From an uncultured Acetobacteraceae bacterium (GTDB lineage Bacteria; Pseudomonadota; Alphaproteobacteria; Acetobacterales; Acetobacteraceae), in assembly GCA_903907955.1 (NCBI GenBank), contig CAIVPZ010000020.1, positions 62,001-126,000 of the forward strand: 64,000 nucleotides of DNA, in the 5' to 3' direction. Both the position numbers and the translations under genes were made by a program. Below are positions 18,191 to 26,813 of the stretch, piece after piece; within the stretch, counting starts at the first letter, position 1; the number at the start of each line of letters is the position of its first letter. A model generated the notes under the pieces. It was not told the origin of the DNA, made no database searches, and worked only from the letters and a program-made list of their open reading frames with translations.

Positions 18191-18250
18191 GCAAGGCCAG
18201 GGCGCTGCCCTGGACCCGCAAGGGGTCGGTGGACCCCTTGACCCCGATCC
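18191..18250 (+). repeat. Double-hairpin interspersed repeat, copy 5
   Basis: GCAAGGCCAGGGC-GCT-GCCCTGG followed by CAAGGGGTC-GGTG-GACCCCTTG. Its left end touches the stop codon of the MFS gene (18188-18190). It lies between convergent MFS and ptsI genes. Confidence 0.88.
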
Positions 18251-18266
18251 CTGGAAGCCCTCTGTC

Positions 18267-20123
18267 CTAATCCCCGCCCGGCTGCCCCAGCACCAGCGCC
18301 CTGATGCTCTCCGGGTCGCCCTGTTCCATCACCCGGCGGGCGAACCGCACGCAATCGTCGGAATTGGCCGCCCGCACCGCCTGCTTCACCCGCGGCACCG
18401 CGGAGGCGTTCATGCTGAAGCTGCGCAGGCCCAGGCCGAGCAGCAGCGGGGTCAGCCGGGGGTTGGCCGCCATTTCGCCGCATACCGACACCGGCATGCG
18501 CAGGCGCAGCGCCGCTTCGGTGGCGAACTGCACCAGTCGCAGCACCGCCGGATGCAGCGGGTCGTACAGGGCGGACACGTCGCTGTCGCCGCGGTCCACC
18601 GCCAGCGTGTACATCGTCAGGTCGTTGGTGCCGATGGCGAAGAAATCCGCCTCCAGCGCCAGCGCATCGGCGGACAGCGCCGCCCCCGGCGTTTCGATCA
18701 TGATGCCGAGCGGCGGGATCGGGTCGGGCAGCCGGTCGCCGCGGCGGCGCAGCCGGCGCACCACGCGGTCGAACAACTGGCGCGCGGCGCGCACCTCACC
18801 GACCGTGGTCACCATCGGCAGCAGCACCCTGGTGGGGCCGGCCACCGAGGCCCGCAGGATGGCGGCCAGCTGGGTCTCGAACAGGTCCGGGCAGCGCAGC
18901 AGCAGGCGGATGCCGCGCAGCCCCAGCGCCGGGTTCTGGTCGCTCACCTCGGGCACCACGCCGGCGATCTGCAGCGCCTCGATGTCCTTCTCGCCGCCCC
19001 AGTCCAGCACCCGGATGGTCACCGGATCGCCGCCCATCGACTCGATGACGGCGCGGTAGGTTTCGACCTGCGCCTGCTCGTCGGGCAGGGTCTCGCGGTT
19101 CATGAACAGGAACTCGCTGCGCAGCAGGCCGATGCCGGCGGCACCCGCCTGGGTGATCAGGGGCAGTTCGGCCGGGATCTCCAGATTGGCCTGCAGCTCG
19201 ACGGTCTCGCCGTCCTCGGTCCGCGCCGGCAGGCGGCGCAGCCGGGCCAGCTTCTGCCGCTCGCGCGCGAAGGCGGTGACGCCGCGCCGCGCCGCCGCGA
19301 GCGTCGCCGGCGCCGGATTGATCGTGACCACGCCGGCGCCGCCATCCACCACCACGATGTCGCCCGGGTGGGCGTTCTGGCTCAGCGCGCTGACCCCCAG
19401 TACGGCGGGCATGCCGAGGGCGCGCAGCATGATGGCGGTGTGGCCGTCGGCGCCGCCCTCGTCGGTGGCCACGCCGGCCAGCCGCGCCGGATCGAGCAGG
19501 GCGGCATCGGCCGGGCGCAGGTTCTCGCAGATCACCACCGACCCTTCCGGAACCCCGGCGAAGCTGCGGAACGGGGTGTGGGTGAGGTTGCGCACCAGGC
19601 GGCGGGCGATCTCGCGCACCTCCTCGGCCCGCCGCTCGCGCCCGGCGGGGTCATCGTCGCTGGCCGGCATGGCGAGGATGGCGGCGGCGATTTCCTCGGC
19701 GGTCTCCACCACGGCGGTCTCGGCGGTGACCAGCATGTCGCTGATGCGCCGGCGCGCCCCGCGCACCAGGCGGGAGGGGCCGACCATCTGAAGGTAGGCA
19801 TCGATCAGCGGGGTGATTTCGGCCTGGCTGTCCTCGGGCAGCACGCCCAGCCGGGCGCGCAGCTTGAGCAGTTGCTTGCGCGACTGCGCCATGGCGGCTT
19901 CCAGCCGGGCGGTCTGCGAGGCGGTGTCGGCGGCGGCGATCTTCTGCCGCACCACCTCGGCGCGTTGCTCGGCGGCGCCGAACACCGGGCCGATGGCTAT
20001 TCCGGGCGAGACCGGAATGCCGGCCAGCCGGCACTCGGGCGACCCCTGCGCCGGCACGGTCGGCGCGGCGGCGGCGCGGAGGCGTCGCGGCGGCGGCGTC
20101 GCAGCGTCGTCGGAAGGGGCCAT
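18267..20123 (-). CDS. ptsI: PTS enzyme I (phosphoenolpyruvate-protein phosphotransferase)
   Basis: Transfers phosphate from PEP to HPr; 618 residues. The swivelling domain has the phosphorylated His in TDEGGADGHTAIMLRALGMPAV, and the PEP-binding barrel has GIGLLRSEFLFMNRE, ALGLRGIRLLL, IMIETPGAAL, DFFAIGTNDLTMY and the active Cys in MPVSVCGEMAANP. The N-terminus has an unusual 30-residue Ala/Pro/Arg-rich tail before LAGIPVSPGIAIGPV. It is the last gene of hprK-rapZ-EIIA-ptsH-ptsI. No sugar-specific EIIB/EIIC is nearby, pointing to a regulatory phosphorelay. Confidence 0.95.
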   Translation of the reverse strand: MAPSDDAATPPPRRLRAAAAPTVPAQGSPECRLAGIPVSPGIAIGPVFGAAEQRAEVVRQKIAAADTASQTARLEAAMAQSRKQLLKLRARLGVLPEDSQAEITPLIDAYLQMVGPSRLVRGARRRISDMLVTAETAVVETAEEIAAAILAMPASDDDPAGRERRAEEVREIARRLVRNLTHTPFRSFAGVPEGSVVICENLRPADAALLDPARLAGVATDEGGADGHTAIMLRALGMPAVLGVSALSQNAHPGDIVVVDGGAGVVTINPAPATLAAARRGVTAFARERQKLARLRRLPARTEDGETVELQANLEIPAELPLITQAGAAGIGLLRSEFLFMNRETLPDEQAQVETYRAVIESMGGDPVTIRVLDWGGEKDIEALQIAGVVPEVSDQNPALGLRGIRLLLRCPDLFETQLAAILRASVAGPTRVLLPMVTTVGEVRAARQLFDRVVRRLRRRGDRLPDPIPPLGIMIETPGAALSADALALEADFFAIGTNDLTMYTLAVDRGDSDVSALYDPLHPAVLRLVQFATEAALRLRMPVSVCGEMAANPRLTPLLLGLGLRSFSMNASAVPRVKQAVRAANSDDCVRFARRVMEQGDPESIRALVLGQPGGD

Positions 20124-20127
20124 CGGG

Positions 20128-20433
20128 TCAGTCCTGCTCGTTGAAGCCGGACTCGATCAGGTCGGTCAGCGCCTCGAGGGCTTCCTTGGCGTCCCACCCC
20201 TCGGCGCGCAGTTCGATGTCGGAGCCGAGTCCGGCGCCCAGCATCATCAGCCCCATGATCGAGCGGGCCGGGACGGACTGGCCATCCTTGACCACATCAA
20301 CCGCGGCACCGAAGCGCTCGGCCAGGGAGACGAACTTTGCGGCGGCCCGGGCATGCAGGCCGCGGCGGTTGCGGATGGTAAGGATGCGGCTGAGGACGGG
20401 AGCGCCAGAGGCGTCGGTCCCGTCGCTGCTCAT
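20128..20433 (-). CDS. ptsH: PTS phosphocarrier protein HPr
   Basis: A 101-residue phosphocarrier. The active-site His is in TIRNRRGLHARAAAKFV, and the regulatory serine that HprK phosphorylates is in SVPARSIMGLMMLG. The N-terminal extension of about 13 residues (MSSDGTDASGAPV) is longer than in E. coli. Its start overlaps the EIIA stop (ATGA), and ptsI begins 4 nt after its stop. HPr connects PEP-driven and ATP-driven phosphorylation in this cluster. Confidence 0.95.
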   Translation of the reverse strand: MSSDGTDASGAPVLSRILTIRNRRGLHARAAAKFVSLAERFGAAVDVVKDGQSVPARSIMGLMMLGAGLGSDIELRAEGWDAKEALEALTDLIESGFNEQD

Positions 20434-20960
20434 CCGGTCGCACCCTTGACCGATGCTGCCTCGGCGATGCTGCAGACGGAAGCGGCGGCGGTGAACCCGT
20501 TCACGCGGGGGCCGGAGGGACCCGCCGGGCCCCCGTCGGCCAGATGCGATTCGGGCGGCCGGGCGTTGGGCAGGACGTGGCTGGCGGCGGCGATGTATTT
20601 GCGCCCGGCGGTCTGGGCGCACTCCACGGCGTCGGCCAGCGGCTGGTTGGAGCGGACCTTGGCCAGCTTCACCAGCATCGGCAGGTTGACGCCGGCGATC
20701 ACCTCGACGCCCTGGCGGTCCATTTGGGAAATCGCCAGGTTGCTGGGCGTGCCGCCGAACATGTCGGTCAGCAGCACCACGCCGTCACCGGTGTCGACCA
20801 CCTCGATGCAGCGCCGGATTTCGTCACGCCGGCCCTCGATGTCGTCATCGGGGCCGATGCAGACCGTCGCGACGTTGCGTTGCGGTCCCACCACATGTTC
20901 CATAGCCGACCGCATTTCCTCGGCGAGCCTGCCATGGGTGACCAGTACAAGACCGATCAT
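20430..20960 (-). CDS. PTS EIIA of the mannose family
   Basis: A 176-residue single-domain EIIA. The phosphorylation site is His9 in MIGLVLVTHGRLAEEM, and GVVLLTDMFGGTPSNLA is the family signature. The standalone EIIA-Man of alphaproteobacteria is usually about 130-135 residues; here a Pro/Gly/Ala-rich tail of some 40 residues follows PLADAVECAQTAGRKYI. With no EIIB/C, it probably acts as a regulatory end acceptor. Overlaps ptsH by 4 nt. Confidence 0.92.
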   Translation of the reverse strand: MIGLVLVTHGRLAEEMRSAMEHVVGPQRNVATVCIGPDDDIEGRRDEIRRCIEVVDTGDGVVLLTDMFGGTPSNLAISQMDRQGVEVIAGVNLPMLVKLAKVRSNQPLADAVECAQTAGRKYIAAASHVLPNARPPESHLADGGPAGPSGPRVNGFTAAASVCSIAEAASVKGATG

Positions 20961-20969
20961 GGGAAGATG

Positions 20970-21992
20970 TCAGGCCTCCTGTGCCTGGGCGGGCGGGCAC
21001 GGTTGATCGGCCGGGGCGGCCGGGACGCGTGCCTGGGGTTCTGTAGGCGTGGTTTCATCTCGGAGCAATTCGCGGTGCGTTGTGGTCACTCGCCAGCCCG
21101 CCTGGGTCAAGTGGGATGCCAACTGCTCGACGATGTGGACCGAGCGGTGCCGCCCGCCGGTGCACCCCACCGCAATGGTTGCATACTTCTTGCCCTCTTG
21201 CACGAACCGCGGCAGGACCAGCCCGAGCAATCCGGTCAACCGGTCGAAAAAACCCAGGTAATCCGGGTCTTCCTCAATGTAGGCGGCAACTGCCGGGTCC
21301 TTGCCGGTGCGATGCCTCAACTCGTTAACATAGTGCGGATTGCGCAGGAAACGGGCGTCGAAAACCATGTCCGACTCGCGGGGCAGGCCCGCCGGGAATG
21401 CGAATGACAGTAACAATACGGCAAGTCCGGACTGGCTGTCGAACTGCGCCTCGGCGCCGTAATGCTGCTCGATCAGCCGCCGCAGGTCGGGGGTCGGCAG
21501 GTCGGAGGTGTCGATGACGAGATCGGCGGCCTCGCGCAGCGGGGCGGTCAGCGCCTGTTCGGCGGCGACGCCGTCGGCCACCCGTCCGTGCGGCGAAAGC
21601 GGATGACGCCGGCGCGTTTCGGTGTAGCGGCGCTGCAGCACCGTCTCGTCGGCCCAGGCATAGATCAGCTCCACCGACACCGCCGGGTGCAGCCGCAGCC
21701 GGGCCAGCGTGTCCAGCACGGCGCCGGCGTCGAAGCTGTGGCTGCGGGCATGCACGCCAACGGCGATCCGGCGGTCGGTCCCCGGTGGACTGCCCCTGGC
21801 CAGATTGCTCTCACCGGGATCGCCGTCCACCAGGCCTTCGATCATGCCGAGCGGCGGATTGTCGACCACCTCGTAGCCGAGATCCTCGAGCACGCGCAGG
21901 ATGGACAGCTTGCCGGCGCCGGACAGGCCGGTCACCACCAGCAGGCGCTGGCGGTCCTGGCTGGCGGGTGCATCACCTGCGGCGGCGCTCAT
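20970..21992 (-). CDS. rapZ: RapZ-like nucleotide-binding protein
   Basis: Member of the YvcJ/RapZ family (340 residues), RNA-binding adaptors or nucleotide-binding regulators in other bacteria. The N-terminal P-loop region reads [23 protein letters not shown]: the Ser/Thr that normally follows the Walker A lysine is Leu, so nucleotide binding may be altered. Further family motifs are [29 protein letters not shown] and the C-terminal [21 protein letters not shown] Pro/Ala-rich tail follows. It sits between hprK (overlap ATGA) and the EIIA gene, the usual alphaproteobacterial position. Confidence 0.93.
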   Translation of the reverse strand: MSAAAGDAPASQDRQRLLVVTGLSGAGKLSILRVLEDLGYEVVDNPPLGMIEGLVDGDPGESNLARGSPPGTDRRIAVGVHARSHSFDAGAVLDTLARLRLHPAVSVELIYAWADETVLQRRYTETRRRHPLSPHGRVADGVAAEQALTAPLREAADLVIDTSDLPTPDLRRLIEQHYGAEAQFDSQSGLAVLLLSFAFPAGLPRESDMVFDARFLRNPHYVNELRHRTGKDPAVAAYIEEDPDYLGFFDRLTGLLGLVLPRFVQEGKKYATIAVGCTGGRHRSVHIVEQLASHLTQAGWRVTTTHRELLRDETTPTEPQARVPAAPADQPCPPAQAQEA

Positions 21993-22426
21993 GGCGCGTC
22001 CGGCTCCGCGACGAACGCGCCGACCACCTGCGCCACCTGCCCCTGAACACAGTCCAGCGCCAGGGCGACGCGCTGCGCCGCGCTGGCGATGAAGGCGTCG
22101 AGCGCGATCAAGGGCAGGTCAAGCACCGGGTGGCGGGCCGGCATGGGCAGCCGGGCGGTCGGGCGGCCCAGTTCGACCGCCAGGGCCAGCCGGGCGCGCG
22201 GCAGATATGGCAGGCGCAGCAGGCCCAGCCCGCGCACCTCCAGCAGTCCGGCCAGGGCAGGCGGGGGGCTGGCCATTCCGTCCTCCACCTCCACCCGGTC
22301 GTCCGCCACCAGCACGAACCCACGATCAAGCAACCGGAGCAGCAAGTCGGACTTGCCGCAACCAGCGGGGCCTGTCAGCAGCACTGCCACAGCGTCCCGC
22401 GCTGCACAACTGGCGTGTATCTGCAT
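21989..22426 (-). CDS. hprK: Minimal HPr kinase/phosphorylase
   Basis: A 145-residue protein equal to only the C-terminal catalytic domain of HprK, as usual in alphaproteobacteria. Walker [23 protein letters not shown] and [28 protein letters not shown] are typical. It phosphorylates the regulatory Ser of HPr with ATP. The ATG at 22426 ([11 protein letters not shown]) lies inside a perfect 20-bp palindrome; an alternative ATG is at 22441. A ChvG/ChvI pair often sits next to this gene, but here it is about 20 kb away. Confidence 0.9.
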   Translation of the reverse strand: MQIHASCAARDAVAVLLTGPAGCGKSDLLLRLLDRGFVLVADDRVEVEDGMASPPPALAGLLEVRGLGLLRLPYLPRARLALAVELGRPTARLPMPARHPVLDLPLIALDAFIASAAQRVALALDCVQGQVAQVVGAFVAEPDAP

Positions 22427-22441
22427 GCTGCGCAGCATGCA
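22422..22441. promoter_or_regulatory. 20-bp perfect palindrome at the hprK start
   Basis: TGCATGCTGCGCAGCATGCA (22422-22441) reads identically on both strands and contains both candidate ATG codons of hprK. It may be an operator or an mRNA hairpin controlling initiation of the PTS operon. Confidence 0.5.
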
Positions 22442-22627
22442 TAGTACCGCCGCGCAACGGAAGCCCGATTCGGGTAACCGGATGTTCCTGGTTTGCGAAG
22501 TTTTGGCTGTTGTCTGGGCCGCCGTGTCAGAGATTGTGAAGCAATCGAAATTGTGCATGAAAGCCCGCTGATATCATTGAGCGTTTCCGGCTGGGCCGGT
22601 GCGTCGCGGGCATTCATTCACAAACTC

Positions 22628-22882
22628 TCAGTCGCGGTAGTAGCCGCGCGGTGCCTGTGGCGTGGTGGCCGCGCCGCCGACCGCACCCACCGCGCCGCCG
22701 ATCAGCGCGCCCGTCAGGGCGCCGCTGCCGCCACCGGCAATGCCGCCGATCGCGGCCCCCGTGCCGGCGCCGATCGCGCCGCCGGCGAGAGCGCGCTGGC
22801 CGGGGTCGTAGGGGTTGGTGCAGGCGGCAAGGGCCAGCAGCGCTGCCGCGACCGTGGCGGCAGGCAACATTGCCTGGGTCAT
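22628..22882 (-). CDS. Glycine-zipper lipoprotein
   Basis: An 84-residue small outer-membrane-type lipoprotein. Leader MTQAMLPAATVAAALLALAAC with lipobox LAAC is followed by TNPYDPGQRALAGGA and a long glycine-zipper hairpin (GAGTGAAIGG, GALTGALIGGAVGAVGG) and a short tail ending PRGYYRD. AAGGAGAAGG lies just before the ATG. Function unknown; glycine zippers of this kind insert in or stabilise the outer membrane. Confidence 0.85.
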   Translation of the reverse strand: MTQAMLPAATVAAALLALAACTNPYDPGQRALAGGAIGAGTGAAIGGIAGGGSGALTGALIGGAVGAVGGAATTPQAPRGYYRD

Positions 22883-22997
22883 CGGACCTTCTCCTTGTTC
22901 ATTCATTCGATCCGCCGGAACCTGCGCCTTGAATGTGGCGGCGGTCTGGCGGAAAGGAAGGCCATGGGGATATGCCCCCTGGGTTTCCTGCATCCCC

Positions 22998-23825
22998 ATG
23001 CCCCTGCTCAGCGCCGACACCCTCAACGCCACCATCGCGACCGACGGTCTCTCGGTGCAGCGTGCCGTTCGCTATGGCCCCGAGTCCCGCCAGGCGATGG
23101 ACCTCTGGCGCCCGCGGAACGCCGCTGCGGGCCTGCCGGTGGTGGTGTTCTTCTACGGCGGTGCCTGGCAGCGCGGGCGCCGGCAGGATTATCCCTTCGT
23201 CGCCGCCACGCTGGCGCGGCGCGGCATGCTGGTGGCGGTGCCGGATTACGGGTTGTACCCGCAGGTGCGCTATCCGGTGTTCATCGAAGATGCCGCCCGC
23301 GCGGTCGCCGTTATCCTGCGTGAGGCCCGCGCCTGGGGCGGTGACCCGGACCGGGTGTTCGTCGCCGGCCATTCGGCGGGCGCCTATCTGGCCGCCATGC
23401 TGGCGCTCGATCCGCGCTGGCTGGCGGCGGCCGGCGCGGACCGCGCCCGTCTGGCCGGCATGGTGGGGCTTGCCGGTCCCTACGACTTCCTGCCGATCCA
23501 GGACGAGGACATCCGCGCCGTGTTCGCCGCCGCCGCCGACCTGCGCGAAACCCAGCCGGTCGGCCATGTGGACGGGCGCAACCCGCCGCTGCTGCTGCTG
23601 CATGGCGCGGCCGACACCACCTGCTATCCGCGCAACTCGCTGGCCCTGGCGGCGCGGGTGCGGGCGACCGGCGGGGAGGCGGAGGTGCGGCTCTATCCGC
23701 GGGTGGGGCATATCGGCATCGTGCTGGGCTTCGCGCCGCTGTTCCGCTTCCGCGCGCCGGTGCTGGCCGACGTTGCCGCCTTTGTATTGGGCAACAGTCG
23801 CAACCGGGGGCGGACCGGTCTATAA
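22998..23825 (+). CDS. Alpha/beta-hydrolase (carboxylesterase-like)
   Basis: A 275-residue alpha/beta-hydrolase fold enzyme. VVVFFYGGAWQRGRRQDYPF supplies the oxyanion region, VFVAGHSAGAYLAAMLAL contains the nucleophile Ser (GHSAG), LLLLHGAADTTCYP the acidic residue and YPRVGHIGIVLGF the His. The pattern matches arylformamidase/BD-FAE-like esterases; the natural substrate is not evident. It ends 17 nt before hpnA on the same strand and may be cotranscribed with the hopanoid operon. Confidence 0.82.
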   Translation: MPLLSADTLNATIATDGLSVQRAVRYGPESRQAMDLWRPRNAAAGLPVVVFFYGGAWQRGRRQDYPFVAATLARRGMLVAVPDYGLYPQVRYPVFIEDAARAVAVILREARAWGGDPDRVFVAGHSAGAYLAAMLALDPRWLAAAGADRARLAGMVGLAGPYDFLPIQDEDIRAVFAAAADLRETQPVGHVDGRNPPLLLLHGAADTTCYPRNSLALAARVRATGGEAEVRLYPRVGHIGIVLGFAPLFRFRAPVLADVAAFVLGNSRNRGRTGL

Positions 23826-23842
23826 CGCGCCGCCCCGCAACC

Positions 23843-24865
23843 GTGCGAGTGTTCCCATTGCCCGTGACCGGCCCCACCCTCATCACCGGCGCCACCGGCT
23901 TCGTCGGCTCCGCCGTGGCCCGAACCTTCGCCGCCCGCGGCCATGCGCTGCGCCTGCTGGTGCGCCGCGGCAGCGACCGGCGCAACCTGGCGGGCCTCGA
24001 TGCCGAGCTGGTCGAAGGCGACCTCACCGACCCGGCCTCGCTCGCCCGCGCCGTCGCGGGTTGCCGGTTCGTGGCGCATGTCGCCGCCGATTACCGGATC
24101 TGGGTGCCCGACCCGGCGGCGATGCTGGCCGCCAATGTCGAGGGCACGCGGGCGCTGATGCGCGCGGCGATGGCGGCCGGGGTGGAGCGGGTGGTCTATT
24201 GCAGCAGCGTCGCCGCCCTCGGCCTGACCGGCGACGCCACGCCGGCCGACGAGCGGACGCCGGTGACCCGGGCGAAGATCATCGGTGTGTATAAACAATC
24301 AAAGTTCGACGCCGAACAGGTTCTGCGCGATCTCGTCGCCACCGAGGGGCTCCCGGCGGTGATCGTCAACCCCGCCGCCCCGGTCGGTCCGCGCGACATC
24401 AAGCCGACCCCCACCGGCCGCATGATCGCCGACGCCGCCGGCGGGCGGATGCCGGCCTATGTCGATACCGGGCTGAACATCGTGCATGTGGACGATGTGG
24501 CCGAGGGCCACGCGCTGGCGCTGGAGCGCGGGGTGGCCGGGCAGCGCTACATCCTCGGCGGCGAGAACCTGACCATGGCGGCGCTGCTCGCCCTGGTGGA
24601 CGAGGTCACCGGCCGCCCGCAGCGCCGGCTGCGCCTGCCGGTGCGGGCGCTGTGGCCGGTGGCGCTGGTCAGCGAGGCGGCGGCGCGGCTCACCGGCCGC
24701 GAGCCGCGGGTCGCCCGCGACCATTTGCGCATGGCGCGCAAGACCATGTTCTTTTCGTCCGCCCGCGCCGAGGCCGAACTTGGCTACCGGGCGCGCCCGG
24801 CGCGCGAGGCGATCGCCGATGCGGTCGGCTGGCTGCGCAACCACGGCCGGATCGGCCAGCGATGA
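23843..24865 (+). CDS. hpnA: Hopanoid-associated sugar epimerase HpnA
   Basis: Extended short-chain dehydrogenase/NAD-dependent epimerase of 340 residues. Rossmann motif TLITGATGFVGSAVAR near the N-terminus, catalytic YKQSK as GVYKQSKFDAEQVL (YxxxK), and the HpnA-typical NPAAPVGPRDIKPTPTGRMI and ARKTMFFSSARAEAELGY. Its role in hopanoid head-group assembly is not settled. GTG at 23843 is used; a GTG at 23861 directly before TGPTLITGATG is an alternative start. Overlaps hpnB by ATGA. Confidence 0.94.
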   Translation: MRVFPLPVTGPTLITGATGFVGSAVARTFAARGHALRLLVRRGSDRRNLAGLDAELVEGDLTDPASLARAVAGCRFVAHVAADYRIWVPDPAAMLAANVEGTRALMRAAMAAGVERVVYCSSVAALGLTGDATPADERTPVTRAKIIGVYKQSKFDAEQVLRDLVATEGLPAVIVNPAAPVGPRDIKPTPTGRMIADAAGGRMPAYVDTGLNIVHVDDVAEGHALALERGVAGQRYILGGENLTMAALLALVDEVTGRPQRRLRLPVRALWPVALVSEAAARLTGREPRVARDHLRMARKTMFFSSARAEAELGYRARPAREAIADAVGWLRNHGRIGQR

Positions 24866-25977
24866 CCGCGCTGGCGCTGCTGTCGCTGCTGGCCTGGCTG
24901 TATCTGGCGCTTGGGCATGGCGGCTTCTGGCGCGACGGCGCGCGCCTTTCCGCCGACCGCCCCGCCGTTTTCCCGCCGGTCGCCGCGGTGGTGCCGGCGC
25001 GCGACGAGGCGGCCTGCGTGGCGGCCAGCATCGGCAGCCTGCTCGGGCAGGACTATCCCGGCCCGTTCCGCGTGGTCCTGGTCGATGACGGCAGCACCGA
25101 CGGCACCGCCGCCATCGCCCGCGCACTGCCCGGCGCGGAACGGCTGACGGTGCTGGCGGGCACTGCCCGCCCGCCGGGCTGGGCGGGCAAGCTCTGGGCA
25201 ATGCAGCAGGGGGTGGCCGCCACCGGCGAGGAGTACCTTCTTCTTACCGATGCGGACATCGCGCACGATCCGGCGCATCTGTCTGCTCTGGTCGCCCAGG
25301 CCGAGCGACGTGGCCTGGACCTGGTCAGCGAGATGGTGGCGCTGAACTGCACCAGCCTGGCCGAGCGGGCGCTGGTGCCGGCCTTCGTATATCTGTTCGC
25401 GCTGCTGTATCCGTTCGCCTGGGTGAATGACCGGCGGCGCGCCACCGCCGCCGCCGCCGGCGGCACGGTGCTGATCCGCCGCCGCGCGCTCGACCGTATC
25501 GGCGGCATCGCGGCGATCCGCGGCGCGCTGATCGACGACGTGGCGCTGGCGAACGCGGTGAAGCCGGGCGGGCCGGTCTGGCTCGGCCATTCGCGGCTGG
25601 CGCGCTCGATCCGGCCGTATCCGGGGGTTGCCGATATCTGGCGGATGGTGGCGCGCTCGGCCTATGTGCAGTTGCGCCATTCGCCGTTTTTTCTTCTTCT
25701 CACCACGCTGGGGCTGGGGCTGGTGTTCCTGGTGCCGCCGGTGGCTGCGGTGTTTGCCGATGGCGCGGCCCGCCTCTGCGGGCTGGCTGCCTGGATTGTC
25801 ATGGCGGGTACATTTCTGCCGACGCTGCGCCGGTTCGGACTGTCGCCGCTGCGGGCGCCGGCCCTGCCAGCCATCGTTGGCTTCTACGGCGCCGCCACCA
25901 TCGGCTCGGCGATCGACCATCATCGCGGCCGTGGCGTGGTGTGGAAGCGGCGCGCCTATGCGGGGAAGCAGGCATGA
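24862..25977 (+). CDS. hpnB: Hopanoid-associated glycosyltransferase HpnB
   Basis: Family 2 glycosyltransferase of 371 residues, membrane associated. An N-terminal hydrophobic helix (LALLSLLAWLYLALG), AAVVPARDEAACVAASIGSLLGQDYPG, VVLVDDGSTDGTA, the acceptor region YLLLTDADIAHDP (DxD-like), and three or so C-terminal membrane helices (FFLLLTTLGLGLVFLVPP and following). Sugar donor and acceptor are not established for the family. Translationally coupled to hpnA and hpnC by ATGA overlaps. Confidence 0.93.
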   Translation: MTALALLSLLAWLYLALGHGGFWRDGARLSADRPAVFPPVAAVVPARDEAACVAASIGSLLGQDYPGPFRVVLVDDGSTDGTAAIARALPGAERLTVLAGTARPPGWAGKLWAMQQGVAATGEEYLLLTDADIAHDPAHLSALVAQAERRGLDLVSEMVALNCTSLAERALVPAFVYLFALLYPFAWVNDRRRATAAAAGGTVLIRRRALDRIGGIAAIRGALIDDVALANAVKPGGPVWLGHSRLARSIRPYPGVADIWRMVARSAYVQLRHSPFFLLLTTLGLGLVFLVPPVAAVFADGAARLCGLAAWIVMAGTFLPTLRRFGLSPLRAPALPAIVGFYGAATIGSAIDHHRGRGVVWKRRAYAGKQA

Positions 25978-26813
25978 GCGACGCAGCGGCGGAGGTCGAA
26001 GCCTGGTCCGGCAAGGACCGCGGCGACGAGAATTTCCCGGTCGGCTCGGTGCTGATCAGCGCCCGCATGCGCCCGCACATCCACGCTCTCTATGCCTTCG
26101 CCCGCAACGGCGACGACATCGCCGACAGCCCGGTGCTGGCGGCGGCGGACAAGGTGGCGCGGCTGGATGCTATGGAGGACGTGCTGCTCGGCCGCCGCGA
26201 GTCCGGCAGCCCGAGCGCCCTGCGCCTGCGCGCCAGCCTGGCGGAGACCGGGGTGGTCCCGGACCATGCGGTCCAGCTCCTGGTGGCGTTCCGCCGCGAC
26301 GCCACCAAGCTGCGCTATGCGAGCTGGGACGAGTTGCTGGACTACTGCCGCTATTCCGCCATGCCGGTCGGCCGCCATGTGCTGGACCTGCACGGCGAGG
26401 ATCGGGCCACCTGGGTGGCCTCGGATGCGCTGTGCGCGGCGCTGCAGGTGCTGAACCATTTGCAGGACGGGTCCAAGGACCTTGCCGGCCTGGATCGCTG
26501 CTACCTCCCGGATGACCTGCTCGCCCGCCATGGCGCCCGGGTGGAGGATTTGCGGGCGCCGGCCGCAACCCCGGGGCTGCGGGCGGTATTCGACGCCCTG
26601 CTGGACCAATGCGACGCGCTGAACCGCACCGCCCGCGACCTGCCGCGCCGCCCGCGCAACCGCCGGCTGCGGCTGGAGACGGCGGTGATCGTCGGCCTGT
26701 CGCACCGCCTCGCCGCCCGGCTGCGCCGCGGCGACCCGGTGGCCACGCGGGTGAAACTGACCCGGACAGACGTGCTCGCCAGCCTGCTCGGCGCGCTGCG
26801 GTTCGTGCCGTGA
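25974..26813 (+). CDS. hpnC: Hydroxysqualene synthase HpnC
   Basis: Squalene/phytoene-synthase fold, 279 residues; in the known HpnCDE route it converts presqualene diphosphate to hydroxysqualene. FPVGSVLISARMRPHIHALYAFARNGDDIADS contains the first Asp-rich motif, YCRYSAMPVGRHVLDLHG the conserved middle, and VLNHLQDGSKDLAGLDRCYLP the second metal-binding motif. Overlaps both neighbours (ATGA with hpnB, GTGA with hpnD), so hpnA-D form one tightly coupled unit. Confidence 0.95.
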   Translation: MSDAAAEVEAWSGKDRGDENFPVGSVLISARMRPHIHALYAFARNGDDIADSPVLAAADKVARLDAMEDVLLGRRESGSPSALRLRASLAETGVVPDHAVQLLVAFRRDATKLRYASWDELLDYCRYSAMPVGRHVLDLHGEDRATWVASDALCAALQVLNHLQDGSKDLAGLDRCYLPDDLLARHGARVEDLRAPAATPGLRAVFDALLDQCDALNRTARDLPRRPRNRRLRLETAVIVGLSHRLAARLRRGDPVATRVKLTRTDVLASLLGALRFVP

